In this document: positions 25,411 to 33,166 of the stretch, in pieces
How positions within the stretch are numbered: the first letter of the stretch is position 1
Layout: every line of letters starts with the position of its first letter
Source: Emcibacter sp. SYSU 3D8
GTDB lineage: Bacteria > Pseudomonadota > Alphaproteobacteria > SMXS01
Assembly: GCF_039655875.1 (NCBI RefSeq)
Contig: NZ_JBBYXK010000001.1
Span: forward strand, 496,001 to 560,000
DNA: 64,000 bases
Direction: 5' to 3'
Translations under genes and position numbers: made by a program
The notes under the pieces: model-generated
Told to the model about the DNA's origin: nothing
Database searches by the model: none
The model's input: only the letters and a program-made list of their open reading frames with translations

Positions 25411-25839
25411 ATGGCCACCGCGAAACCCGGCGATACCGTCCAGATCCATTATACCGGCACCCTCGATGACGGCAGCCAGTTCGACAGTTCGTCGGGACGT
25501 GAGCCGCTGGAGTTCACCCTGGGTTCCGGCCAGGTCATCCCCGGCTTCGACGCCGCGGTCACCGGCCTGTCCGAGGGCGAAAGGCGCACCGTCCGGATCG
25601 AGCCCGAAGACGCCTATGGCGAAGTCGACGAGCGCCTGGTCCAGCAGATCGAGCGGGCGCGTCTCCCTGACCACATCCAGGTTGAAAAAGGCCTTCAGCT
25701 CCAGGCGGGACGCGAGGGCTCGCAGCCCATGGTCGTGACCGTCGTCGACTTCGACGATGCCACCGTGACCCTCGACGGCAACCACGAACTGGCCGGCAAG
25801 GCGCTGACCTTCGCCGTCGAGCTGGTCAAGATCGTCTAG
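25411..25839 (+). CDS. FKBP-type peptidyl-prolyl cis-trans isomerase, SlyD-like
   Basis: A 142-residue protein made of an FKBP domain (VQIHYTGTLDDGSQFDSS, LGSGQVIPGFDAAVTGL) interrupted by an insert-in-flap chaperone domain (DAYGEVDERLVQQI to VVDFDDATVTLDGNHELAG), the SlyD architecture. The His/Cys-rich metal-binding tail of E. coli SlyD is absent. AGAAGGAGCGCCTC precedes the ATG. It accelerates prolyl isomerisation and assists folding in the cytoplasm. A GC-rich inverted repeat (25862-25888) lies beyond the stop but lacks a T-tract. Confidence 0.93.
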   Translation: MATAKPGDTVQIHYTGTLDDGSQFDSSSGREPLEFTLGSGQVIPGFDAAVTGLSEGERRTVRIEPEDAYGEVDERLVQQIERARLPDHIQVEKGLQLQAGREGSQPMVVTVVDFDDATVTLDGNHELAGKALTFAVELVKIV

Positions 25840-25980
25840 GCTCCGGACTCACCGACGAACACGCAGCCCGGCCGGCGCGGGCGGGCTGCACCGCCTTCCT
25901 CTCGACAACGTGTGAGGCAACAGGGTGGAATCGCGTCACCGGCAACTTTTCTTTAAGTGCTGGTGCGTTAAGTTCATGGA

Positions 25981-27609
25981 ATGAAAACTTTCCGTGCCGC
26001 CTCCCCGTTCATTGCCGCCGTCCTTTTCCTCAGCATATCGCTACCGGCATTCGCCGCCGCCGGCGATACCGCGAATGCCCTGCGCGCGCTTGCGCCGTCA
26101 CTGACCGAGGGCCGCAGCGCAAGGATCGGCGACGCCCCGCTGACGCAGCCCGCCCTGCTGGCAGCGCTTTATGCCCAGCGTGACTACAAGCCGCTGTGGC
26201 AATCCAGCGACGACCTGCGGGCGCTGACCGGCGCCATCGCCGGCGTGACCGCGGACGGACTGATACCCGAGGATTATCACCTGACGGCGCTGACCGCGTT
26301 GATCGGCACCACGGACCAGCGCAATCCCGAACAGGCCGCGCGGCTCGACCTGCTGGCGACAGACGCGCTCGCGCGCCTTGCCATCCATCTGCATTACGGC
26401 AAGACCGACCCCCGCGCGTTCGATCGCAACTGGAACATCAGCGCGCCCATCGCACCCGGCGATTTCCTCGAACTGGTCTCAGGGGTGACGGCACAACCCG
26501 ACATGGTGGCCGCGGCCAGGGGCCTGGCGCCCCATCACTGGTTCTACGGCCAGCTCAAGAAGGCGCTTTCGGCGCAGCGCGCCCACGTCGCCAAAGGTGG
26601 CTGGCCCACCACCGAATCCGGCGAGACGCTCAAACCCGGCATGACCGATCCGAGGGTAGCGGCGTTACGCACCCGGCTCGCGGCATCGGGCGAGTACACC
26701 GCTCCCGCACCCGCCGACCCCGACCTGTACGACGACGGCCTCGTCACGGCGGTCAAGCGATTCCAGGAACTGCACGGCCTCGACACGGACGGCGCGGTGG
26801 GCAAGCGCACCATCAGCGAACTCAACGTCACAGCGCAGGAGCGGGTCGATCAGGTCAGAGTGAATCTGGAGCGCGCCCGCTGGGTGATGAACCAGATCGG
26901 CGACGAATTCGTCATCGTGAACATTTCCGGCTTTCATCTCTATGTGATCAAGGATGGCGTGCCGGTTTGGGACAGCCGCGTGGTCGTCGGGCGCACTTAC
27001 AGACAGACCGAGATGTTCAAGTCCAACATGCGAACGGTGGTGCTCAACCCCACCTGGACCGTCCCGCCAACCATCCTCAAGCAGGACCTGCTTCCCAAAA
27101 TCGCCCGGGACCCGTCCTATCTCGCCTCGCGCAACATGCGGGTGGTGGACGGCAGCGGCGCCAGGGTCGATCCGTCGACCATAGACTGGCAGCAGGCAAG
27201 GCGGCGGTTTCCATACAGCCTCGTGCAGGGGCCGGGACCGGATAACGCGCTGGGCCGGGTGAAATTCCTGTTCCCCAACGAATATGCCATCTATCTGCAC
27301 GACACGCCTCACCGCGAGATATTCAGCCGCGCCGACCGGGCCGCCAGTTCGGGCTGCATCCGGCTCGAGAACCCGATGGAACTCGCCTATTACCTGCTGG
27401 CCGGCGACGAGGACTGGCCGCGCGAGCGCATCGACGCCGTGCTGGCGGCTGGTAAACTCCAGAACATCGTGCTCAAGCAGCGGCTGCCCATCGTCATCAT
27501 GTACTGGACCGCCCAGCTCGACCGCGACGGGACCATGCGTTTCTTCCCCGATTTGTACGACCGCGACCCGCCCGTCTTGCGGGCACTGGGCACCGAACCC
27601 AAGGCCTGA
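25981..27609 (+). CDS. Murein L,D-transpeptidase (YcbB/LdtD-type)
   Basis: A 542-residue exported enzyme. A signal peptide (FIAAVLFLSISLPAFA, then AAGD) is followed by a scaffold domain containing a peptidoglycan-binding motif (about 257-292, DDGLVTAVKRFQELHGLDTD), then the YkuD catalytic domain with His440 and the SSGCIRLENP motif placing the nucleophile at Cys459. Size and the large capping insertion fit the YcbB class. It makes 3-3 cross-links in peptidoglycan or attaches proteins. It is followed by a very short ORF and then the haem-oxygenase-like operon. Confidence 0.93.
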   Translation: MKTFRAASPFIAAVLFLSISLPAFAAAGDTANALRALAPSLTEGRSARIGDAPLTQPALLAALYAQRDYKPLWQSSDDLRALTGAIAGVTADGLIPEDYHLTALTALIGTTDQRNPEQAARLDLLATDALARLAIHLHYGKTDPRAFDRNWNISAPIAPGDFLELVSGVTAQPDMVAAARGLAPHHWFYGQLKKALSAQRAHVAKGGWPTTESGETLKPGMTDPRVAALRTRLAASGEYTAPAPADPDLYDDGLVTAVKRFQELHGLDTDGAVGKRTISELNVTAQERVDQVRVNLERARWVMNQIGDEFVIVNISGFHLYVIKDGVPVWDSRVVVGRTYRQTEMFKSNMRTVVLNPTWTVPPTILKQDLLPKIARDPSYLASRNMRVVDGSGARVDPSTIDWQQARRRFPYSLVQGPGPDNALGRVKFLFPNEYAIYLHDTPHREIFSRADRAASSGCIRLENPMELAYYLLAGDEDWPRERIDAVLAAGKLQNIVLKQRLPIVIMYWTAQLDRDGTMRFFPDLYDRDPPVLRALGTEPKA

Positions 27610-27626
27610 TCAGGAGGTCAGGAGCC

Positions 27627-27743
27627 ATGACGGGATTTTACCAGCAGGATCTGGGCTCCAGTTCCGAGGCGACGGCCCGCTTCGGTGAATTCGGCTTTTC
27701 TACCGGCCGCGCCGCGTTCGTGGCACGCAAGGGTGCCGGCTAG
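27627..27743 (+). CDS. Putative 38-residue small protein
   Basis: An ATG preceded by CAGGAGGTCAGGAGCC, one of the best ribosome-binding sites in the window, opens 38 codons ending in TAG: MTGFYQQDLGSSSEATARF then GEFGFSTGRAAFVARKGAG. It contains a Ser-rich stretch, several Gly and a basic C-terminus, no cysteine and no hydrophobic helix. It starts 17 bp after the transpeptidase stop and ends 64 bp before the haem-oxygenase-like gene. I do not recognise it. Options are a small structural protein, a leader ORF, or a precursor peptide for the following enzymes; only the first is neutral with respect to function. Confidence 0.5.
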   Translation: MTGFYQQDLGSSSEATARFGEFGFSTGRAAFVARKGAG

Positions 27744-27807
27744 TGGGAACCGGCCCGCACCCGGGGACGTTTCTCAGGTACAATCAACAGCCCCCTGAGA
27801 GGACGCC

Positions 27808-28473
27808 TTGAGAGCTTTCTCGAGACACCCGACCCTTGCCAACGCGCTGGCCGACTTCATCCGTGACGAGAACTTCCCCTGTGTCGGCGCCAAATCCGCG
27901 CTGGCGCGGGCGCAAATCACCGTGGTTGAGGCAGGCGACCTGCGAGACGATTCGTCCGATCAGGCGATCCTGCGCACGCTCTATCATTTCATCGCCCGCT
28001 ACAGGGCTGATTCATCCCTGTTCAGCAGCTTCGCCGTGGCTTTCGAAGGCCCCGGCGATCTGGATGAAGTACAATTCGAGGAAGTCCTGTGGCAGCGGCT
28101 TGCCGCGCTCCACCAGGTGGATTCGCTGTGCTACGACTGGAGCCCGGAAGTGAGCCCTGATCCGGTATCGCCGCGTTTCGGGTTCAGCCTTGGCGGCATG
28201 GCTTTCTTCATCGTCGGCCTGCATCCCAATGCCAGCCGGACGGCGCGGCGCTTTGCCCATCCGGCCTTCATCTTCAATCCGCACGAGCAGTTCGAGATCC
28301 TGCGCGCCGATGGCCGTTACCAACGGCTGAAGGATGTTACCGTCACTCGCGACAGCGCGCTCGACGGCTTCCCCAACCCGATGCTGGCTGAACATGGTAG
28401 CAAGAGCGAAGCGCCGCAATACAGCGGCCGTGAGGTGGGACCGGACTGGCGCTGCCCGTTCCGGCCCGTGTGA
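27808..28473 (+). CDS. YqcI/YcgG (GntA-like) family haem-dependent oxygenase homologue
   Basis: A 221-residue protein with the family signature FPCVGAKSALAR near residue 23, the block GLHPNASRTARRFAHPAFIFNPHEQFE, and the C-terminal QYSGREV...WRCPF. GntA of this family N-hydroxylates a guanidine-type intermediate in guanitoxin biosynthesis using haem; other members are uncharacterised. The start is TTG at 27808 after GAGAGGACGCC; no ATG fits, and the N-terminus lines up with the family. It is the first gene of a tight run with DUF1989, DedA and ATP-grasp genes, suggesting N-oxygenation of an amine or guanidine in a biosynthetic context. Substrate unknown. Confidence 0.85.
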   Translation: MRAFSRHPTLANALADFIRDENFPCVGAKSALARAQITVVEAGDLRDDSSDQAILRTLYHFIARYRADSSLFSSFAVAFEGPGDLDEVQFEEVLWQRLAALHQVDSLCYDWSPEVSPDPVSPRFGFSLGGMAFFIVGLHPNASRTARRFAHPAFIFNPHEQFEILRADGRYQRLKDVTVTRDSALDGFPNPMLAEHGSKSEAPQYSGREVGPDWRCPFRPV

Positions 28474-28480
28474 GGACGCC

Positions 28481-29071
28481 ATGATCAACGTTATACCGCC
28501 GCGCTCGGGCACGGCATTCGAACTCCGGGCAGGCGAGCGCCTGAAAATCATCGACCCGAACGGCGAACAGGTCTCGGACCTTGTGGCCTTCAACCGCCAT
28601 GATACCGCCGAGGCCATTTCGAATGGCCGCACATTCGATTATCTCAACAAGATATTCATCGGCGCCGGCGATCCCGTCTATTCCAACCGCAGCCGTATCC
28701 TGTTCGACATCCTCGAGGACACGGTCGGACGTCACGATTTCTTGCTGACGCCCTGCTCGGCAGACACGTTCCGCATCATCTACGGCCACGACCATCCGCA
28801 CCGCGGCTGCCTCGGCAATCTCGCCGAAGCATTGAATCCCTACGGCGTCGAGACCGACCGCATTCCCACGGCGTTCAACGTGTTCATGAACGTTCCCATC
28901 GACGGGCAGACAGGAGCACTCAGCGTCGAGCCACCCCTGAGCCGCCCCGGCGACCACATCCTGATCGAGGCCCGCATGGACCTGCTGGTCGGGATGACCG
29001 CATGCTCGGCGGAACAGTCCAACAACTACGCTTTCAAGCCGATCCACTACGAAATCCTGCCCGCCGTCTAG
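28481..29071 (+). CDS. DUF1989 (urea carboxylase-associated) family protein
   Basis: A 196-residue protein beginning MINVIPPRSGTAFELRAGE. Family segments include IIDPNGEQVSDLVAFNRHD, the LTPCSADTFRII region, HPHRGCLGNLAEAL, and FNVFMNVPID with a terminal SAEQSNNYAFKPI stretch. Characterised DUF1989 members (CgdA/CgdB) form carboxyguanidine deiminase in guanidine degradation. The partner haem-oxygenase-like family also acts on a guanidine compound, so a guanidine- or urea-like substrate is an attractive inference. It starts 7 bp after the previous stop (TGAGGACGCCATG). No urea carboxylase or allophanate hydrolase gene is nearby. Confidence 0.85.
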   Translation: MINVIPPRSGTAFELRAGERLKIIDPNGEQVSDLVAFNRHDTAEAISNGRTFDYLNKIFIGAGDPVYSNRSRILFDILEDTVGRHDFLLTPCSADTFRIIYGHDHPHRGCLGNLAEALNPYGVETDRIPTAFNVFMNVPIDGQTGALSVEPPLSRPGDHILIEARMDLLVGMTACSAEQSNNYAFKPIHYEILPAV

Positions 29072-29092
29072 CGGCGCAACAAGGACCATTGT

Positions 29093-29677
29093 GTGATTGC
29101 CAGCGCCACCACGGACAGCTTCGACCAGGTGCTGGAGGCCGCCGCCCTGTTCGTCGCGCCGTTCCTGCACGAAAGCCTCGCTTTTGTCGGCGGCGCGTTC
29201 CTGGTCCATAGCGGGCGCATGAATGTTGGACTGTGCTTCTCGGTGCTGCTGGCGGGCGTGATCGCCAGCGACCTGGGGATCTACGGCCTGGGCCGAATCG
29301 CGCGCCGGCATCCCCGGATCGCCGCATGGCTGCCGGCCCGCTCCGGCCCCGGCGCGATGCTCGACCGTAATCTGGTCTGGCTGATTCCGGTGTGCCGGTT
29401 CGTCCCGGGCCTGCTGTTCACAACCTTTGCCAGCTGCGGCCTGCTCGGCCTGAATTTCCGGCGCTTTGCCGTCATCACCGTGCTGACTGCCGCGATCTAT
29501 ACGTCCGCCCTGCTCTACGCCGTGCTGCGCTTCGGCGATGCAGTCGCCTCGACCGGACGGTGGTGGCCGTGGCTGGCGCTGTTGGCCGGCCTGACCGCGC
29601 TGACCTTCGCCGGCCGCTCGCTGGCCCGATATTGCATGGAAAGGAAACCGTCATGGCGGGCTTCGGCTGGAAGCTGA
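29093..29677 (+). CDS. DedA family membrane protein
   Basis: A 194-residue integral membrane protein. It shows the DedA/VTT pattern: ESLAFVGGAFLVHSG, ASDLGIYGLGRIARR (with the conserved G-x-x-x-G-R), and CRFVPGLLFTTFASCGLLGL containing the R-F-x-P-G motif, then C-terminal hydrophobic helices. It starts with GTG at 29093 after AAGGACC. DedA proteins translocate or scramble phospholipids/polyprenyl-phosphates and influence membrane potential. Its 25-bp overlap with the ATP-grasp gene shows co-translation, linking a membrane lipid carrier function to that enzyme. Confidence 0.85.
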   Translation: MIASATTDSFDQVLEAAALFVAPFLHESLAFVGGAFLVHSGRMNVGLCFSVLLAGVIASDLGIYGLGRIARRHPRIAAWLPARSGPGAMLDRNLVWLIPVCRFVPGLLFTTFASCGLLGLNFRRFAVITVLTAAIYTSALLYAVLRFGDAVASTGRWWPWLALLAGLTALTFAGRSLARYCMERKPSWRASAGS

Positions 29678-30771
29678 CACGGCCCTTCAGCGGCCGTGCG
29701 GCTCGTAATCCCGCGAAAGCCAGCAGGCCGGAACAGCGTGCACGGACGATCGCGCCGGTCGAGATCCTGCCCAAATGGTTGCTGTTCACGCCGATGACCA
29801 TCCAGTGGTTCTGGCTGGGCTTCAAATATCGCAGCATCACCTTGCCCTCGGTGGTCAATCCGGGGATCGAGACCGGCGGGCTGGTCGGCGAATCCAAGTT
29901 CGCCTGCCTGGAGCTGGTCGCGCCGCGCTTCCGCGACCGGGTGGCCGACACGGCGCTGGTTGCGGCCGGCGCCGATCCCGAGGCGGTCCGGCTGGCAGCG
30001 GGCCTCGGCTATCCGCTGATCGCCAAGCCCGACATCGGTTGGTGCGGTTACGGTGTACGGCGCATCGACACCGAGACGGAGCTGCGCCGCTATGCCGCCG
30101 CGTTTCCGCCGGGCGAGGCCTTTCTGCTGCAACGGCTGATCGATCAGCCGCATGAGGCGGCGCTGTTCTATATTCGCCATCCGTCCAATCCGCGCGGGCG
30201 CGTGATCGCGCTCACCGTCCGGCACCTGCCCCATGTTATCGGCGACGGCGCCCGTGACGTGGCGGCACTGGTGGCGTCGGACCTGCGCATGGCACGCAAC
30301 GCCGCCGATTACGAGGAGACACTGGGGCCGGCCGGCATGGCGCGTGTTCCCGAACGAGGCGAGCGGGTGATGCTGGCCAATATCGCCTCGATCCGGGCCG
30401 GCGGCCGCTACGAGGACGGCGATGCGCTGATCACCCCGGCGCTCGAGGATGCGGTCGACGCGCTGAGCCGATCCATGGATGGTTTCCATTACGGCCGTTT
30501 CGACATCAAGTTCGCCTCGCCCGAGGCGCTGCGGGCCGGCGGGTTCACCATCCTCGAAATCAACGGCGCCGGCGCCGAGGCAATCCAGTACTGGGATCCC
30601 AAATATTCCTTCCTCGGCACCTTCAGAGGCGTGTTCGCCAAACAGCGGGCGCTGTTTGCCATGGCTGACGACATGCGCCGCATGGGTCACCGGCCCATCG
30701 GCTGGAGGGCGCTCGCCCGGGCCCATCTGAAGCAGCAGAATCTGATCAGACGCTATCCGCCCTCCAACTGA
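29653..30771 (+). CDS. ATP-grasp domain ligase
   Basis: A 372-residue protein. The ATP-grasp elements are GYPLIAKPDIGWCGYGV (nucleotide-binding loop), EAFLLQRLIDQPHEAALFYI (central strand/acidic residue), FHYGRFDIKFASPEAL and the Mg-binding FTILEINGAGAEAIQYWDP. An amphipathic N-terminal stretch (PKWLLFTPMTIQWFWLGFKY) may contact the membrane. ATP-grasp enzymes join a carboxylate to an amine, thiol or another nucleophile through an acyl-phosphate. It starts inside the DedA gene (ATG 29653) and closes the four-gene coupled run. Substrates unknown; I could not place it in a named subfamily. Confidence 0.85.
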   Translation: MAGFGWKLTRPFSGRAARNPAKASRPEQRARTIAPVEILPKWLLFTPMTIQWFWLGFKYRSITLPSVVNPGIETGGLVGESKFACLELVAPRFRDRVADTALVAAGADPEAVRLAAGLGYPLIAKPDIGWCGYGVRRIDTETELRRYAAAFPPGEAFLLQRLIDQPHEAALFYIRHPSNPRGRVIALTVRHLPHVIGDGARDVAALVASDLRMARNAADYEETLGPAGMARVPERGERVMLANIASIRAGGRYEDGDALITPALEDAVDALSRSMDGFHYGRFDIKFASPEALRAGGFTILEINGAGAEAIQYWDPKYSFLGTFRGVFAKQRALFAMADDMRRMGHRPIGWRALARAHLKQQNLIRRYPPSN

Positions 30772-30831
30772 CCATTTCCCGGCCCGGGCTTGTCCGCTAC
30801 GGTGGCGCCGACCGACCGTGGGAGGAAGCCG

Positions 30832-31608
30832 ATGGATCTGAATCTGAGGGGCAAGACAGCGCTGGTTACCGGTGCATCGAAAGGCATCGGCCTCGCGGCC
30901 GCCGAAGCGCTGGCTGCGGAAGGATGCAATGTGCGTCTTGCCGCCCGCAGCGGCGACGCATTGAAAGCCCATGCGGAACGGCTCCGCGCCACCTTCCAGG
31001 TACAGGCCACAGCCCATGTGGCCGATCTGCGCAATGACCGCGATCTCCAGAATCTCGCCGCCGACTGCGCCGATATCGACATCCTGGTGAACAACGCCGG
31101 CGACATTCCACGCGGCGCGCTGACCGAGGTCGACGAGTCGCGCTGGCGGCATGCCTGGGAGCTGAAGGTGTTCGGCTACATCAACCTGACCCGGCAGATC
31201 TACGGCGCCATGAAAGCGCGCCGCCAGGGCGTGATCGTCAACGTCATCGGCGCGGCCGGCGAACGTTTCGACTTCAACTACATCACCGGATCGGCCGGCA
31301 ACGCCGCGCTGATGGCATTTACCCGCGCGCTGGGCGGCCGCAGCCTGCTGGAGGACAACATTCGCGCCGTCGGCATCAACCCGGGCCCGGTCGAGACCGA
31401 CCGCATGGTGACATTGCTGAAGGGCCAGGCGCAGGCCAAATGGGGCGACGAGAGCCGCTGGCGCGAGCTGACCGCGTCCATGCCGCAAGGACGCGGTGCG
31501 ACCCCGCGCGAGATCGGCGACCTGGTGGCGTTCCTGGCGTCGGAGCGCGCCGGCTACACCAGCGGTGTCATCTACACCGTCGACGGCGGCATGAGCGCCC
31601 GCAACTGA
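30832..31608 (+). CDS. SDR-family protein lacking the catalytic lysine
   Basis: A 258-residue SDR fold protein: TGASKGIG cofactor loop, VADLRNDRD, VNNAGD, an active-site region VNVIGAAGER and the C-terminal SGVIYTVDGGMSARN. At the active site the pattern reads YITGSAGNAALMAF, so the lysine of Y-x-x-x-K is serine; the usual serine before it is also unclear. GGGAGGAAGCC precedes ATG 30832. It may use a variant mechanism or be a binding protein. It lies 60 bp after the ATP-grasp gene and is followed after 2 bp by the membrane protein gene at 31611. Confidence 0.88.
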   Translation: MDLNLRGKTALVTGASKGIGLAAAEALAAEGCNVRLAARSGDALKAHAERLRATFQVQATAHVADLRNDRDLQNLAADCADIDILVNNAGDIPRGALTEVDESRWRHAWELKVFGYINLTRQIYGAMKARRQGVIVNVIGAAGERFDFNYITGSAGNAALMAFTRALGGRSLLEDNIRAVGINPGPVETDRMVTLLKGQAQAKWGDESRWRELTASMPQGRGATPREIGDLVAFLASERAGYTSGVIYTVDGGMSARN

Positions 31609-31610
31609 CC

Positions 31611-32336
31611 ATGCACGGAAGCGCCGACACACTGGTCCTGAAGGGAGAATTCGGCCAGGCCGCGCTCGTGCAGGACCTGCAGGCGTCCTTCGGCGTGGGC
31701 TTGCCCGTCGACGAGACCCAGATGTGGTATTTCGTGGGCGACATCTATCGCTCGATCGCCATGCGGCTGGGCCCCGCCACAGACGGCGGCAAGGCGAATG
31801 CCGGCACGCTGACATACTATTATCTGCGCCGGGGCATCCGCGAGTTGGGCAAGGGCGACGACGTGACGCCCGACCTGCCGCTGCGCGAGCTGGAGCTGCT
31901 TCAGCCGCGCCGGTTCCTCAAGCGCCTTGCTGGCCAGACCGGACTGAAGATGCCCGAGCACGACAGCTCATGGCTCGGCTGGGCCGCCATGATGCTGTGC
32001 TTCGGCGCCGCCGCCGGCCTTGCCTTCGGCATTCCCCCGCTGCCGCTGAACTGGCCCGCCGCCCTGATGACCCTGGCACTGGCGTTTCTGCTGCCGCTGT
32101 TCGATCCGGGCCGCTTCCCCGCCGGGTGCCGCACGGTCCGCGACCTCGCGGAAAAAGCCGCCGGTCTCAACTACGCCAGGCTCCGCGGCGATGGTGCGGC
32201 GGGTGACGCCGAAGCGATCTGGAAAGCGCTGCTGGGCGTGCTGTCCTCCCACACCGATACGCCGGCGCGCGAAATCACGCCGAACACGAGACTGGTAACC
32301 GGCGAGATGGAGCCGGAGCACATCACCTACCATTAG
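31611..32336 (+). CDS. Membrane protein with two similar soluble domains
   Basis: A 241-residue protein. The N-terminal soluble part contains VGDIYRSIAMRL...LRRGIRELG..VTPDLPL. Two hydrophobic segments follow (AAMMLCFGAAAGLAFGI and WPAALMTLALAFLLPLF), then a second part with VRDLAEKAAGLNYARL...WKALLGVLSSH..EITPNTRL. The spacing of the two parts matches, suggesting an internal duplication around a hairpin anchor. The D/TP-x-L pattern recalls acyl-carrier-protein-like helices but no phosphopantetheine serine (DSL) is present, so carrier function is unlikely. I do not recognise the family. It begins 2 bp after the SDR stop. Confidence 0.7.
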   Translation: MHGSADTLVLKGEFGQAALVQDLQASFGVGLPVDETQMWYFVGDIYRSIAMRLGPATDGGKANAGTLTYYYLRRGIRELGKGDDVTPDLPLRELELLQPRRFLKRLAGQTGLKMPEHDSSWLGWAAMMLCFGAAAGLAFGIPPLPLNWPAALMTLALAFLLPLFDPGRFPAGCRTVRDLAEKAAGLNYARLRGDGAAGDAEAIWKALLGVLSSHTDTPAREITPNTRLVTGEMEPEHITYH

Positions 32337-32357
32337 CCGGCGCGTGCGCGTGCGAGG

Positions 32358-33158
32358 CTACCGCGCCGTCATGCCGCCATCGACGACCAGTTCCGTGCCG
32401 GTCATGAACGAGCTCTCGGCGGACGCGAGAAATACCGCCGCATCGGCGATATCCCTGGGCCGGCCAAGGCGGCCGAGCGGATGGCCGCCGACCATGAAAC
32501 GCTGCACCTTTTCGGCGTCCATGGCCCGCGCCTCCATCTGGCCGCGCACCACCTCGGCCGCCATGTCGGTATCGATGACGCCGGGATGGATGGAATTGAC
32601 CCGGATGTTCAGCTTCAGGTCGGCGCATTCCATGGCAAGCGACTTGGAGAACAGCCGCACGGCGCCCTTGGTCATGCTGTAGACGGTCTGGAACGAAGCG
32701 CCGATCAGGCCGGCCACCGACGACAGATTCACGATGGCGCCGCCACCGTCCCAGCGCGACGCGCGGGCGGCAAGGAACGGCAGCGCCAGCTTGCTGCCCA
32801 GCATCAATCCGACCACGTTGACGGCAAGCAGGCGGTTCATGTCGGCGACGCTGGTCTCGGCCAGCGGCTTGCCGAGGAACAGGCCGGCGTTGTTGACCAG
32901 TACATCGAGCCCGCCAAATTCATCGTTGGCGGCCTCCAGCGCGCGCCGCCAGCCCTGTTCGGTTGTCACGTCGTGGGAGACGTAGAGGGCCTGCCCGCCC
33001 TGTACACGGATCTCGGTGGCGGCGGCGTCCCCTTCCAGGTCGAGGATGTCGGTCAGCAGCACCCGCGCGCCCTCGGCGGCCATGGAGGCGGCGATGGACC
33101 TGCCGATACCGCGCGCCGCTCCGGTGACCAGCGCCACCTTGCCGTCCAGCCGGCCCAT
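32358..33158 (-). CDS. Short-chain dehydrogenase/reductase (SDR)
   Basis: A 266-residue classical SDR. It has TGAARGIGRSIA, a beta-2 acidic residue (LLTDILD) that favours NAD+, VNNAGLFLG, NLSSVAGLIGAS, catalytic YSMTKGA and the ending FMTGTELVVDGGMTAR. Its Ser/Tyr/Lys triad is complete. It lies 8 bp after the unknown gene at 33167 on the same strand and converges on the membrane protein gene. Likely oxidises a secondary alcohol in catabolism; it resembles the SDR at 13777 (shared NLSSVAGLIG block). Confidence 0.93.
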   Translation of the reverse strand: MGRLDGKVALVTGAARGIGRSIAASMAAEGARVLLTDILDLEGDAAATEIRVQGGQALYVSHDVTTEQGWRRALEAANDEFGGLDVLVNNAGLFLGKPLAETSVADMNRLLAVNVVGLMLGSKLALPFLAARASRWDGGGAIVNLSSVAGLIGASFQTVYSMTKGAVRLFSKSLAMECADLKLNIRVNSIHPGVIDTDMAAEVVRGQMEARAMDAEKVQRFMVGGHPLGRLGRPRDIADAAVFLASAESSFMTGTELVVDGGMTAR

Positions 33159-33166
33159 CCTGACGT

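Noticed and set aside
27808..30771. A complete guanitoxin or urea-degradation pathway.
   Set aside because: Only GntA-family and DUF1989 homologues are seen; other guanitoxin genes, urea carboxylase and allophanate hydrolase are absent.
29515..31815. A 766-codon minus-strand open frame.
   Set aside because: It lies opposite the DedA, ATP-grasp and SDR genes, all with strong motifs; the frame is an antisense artefact of high GC.
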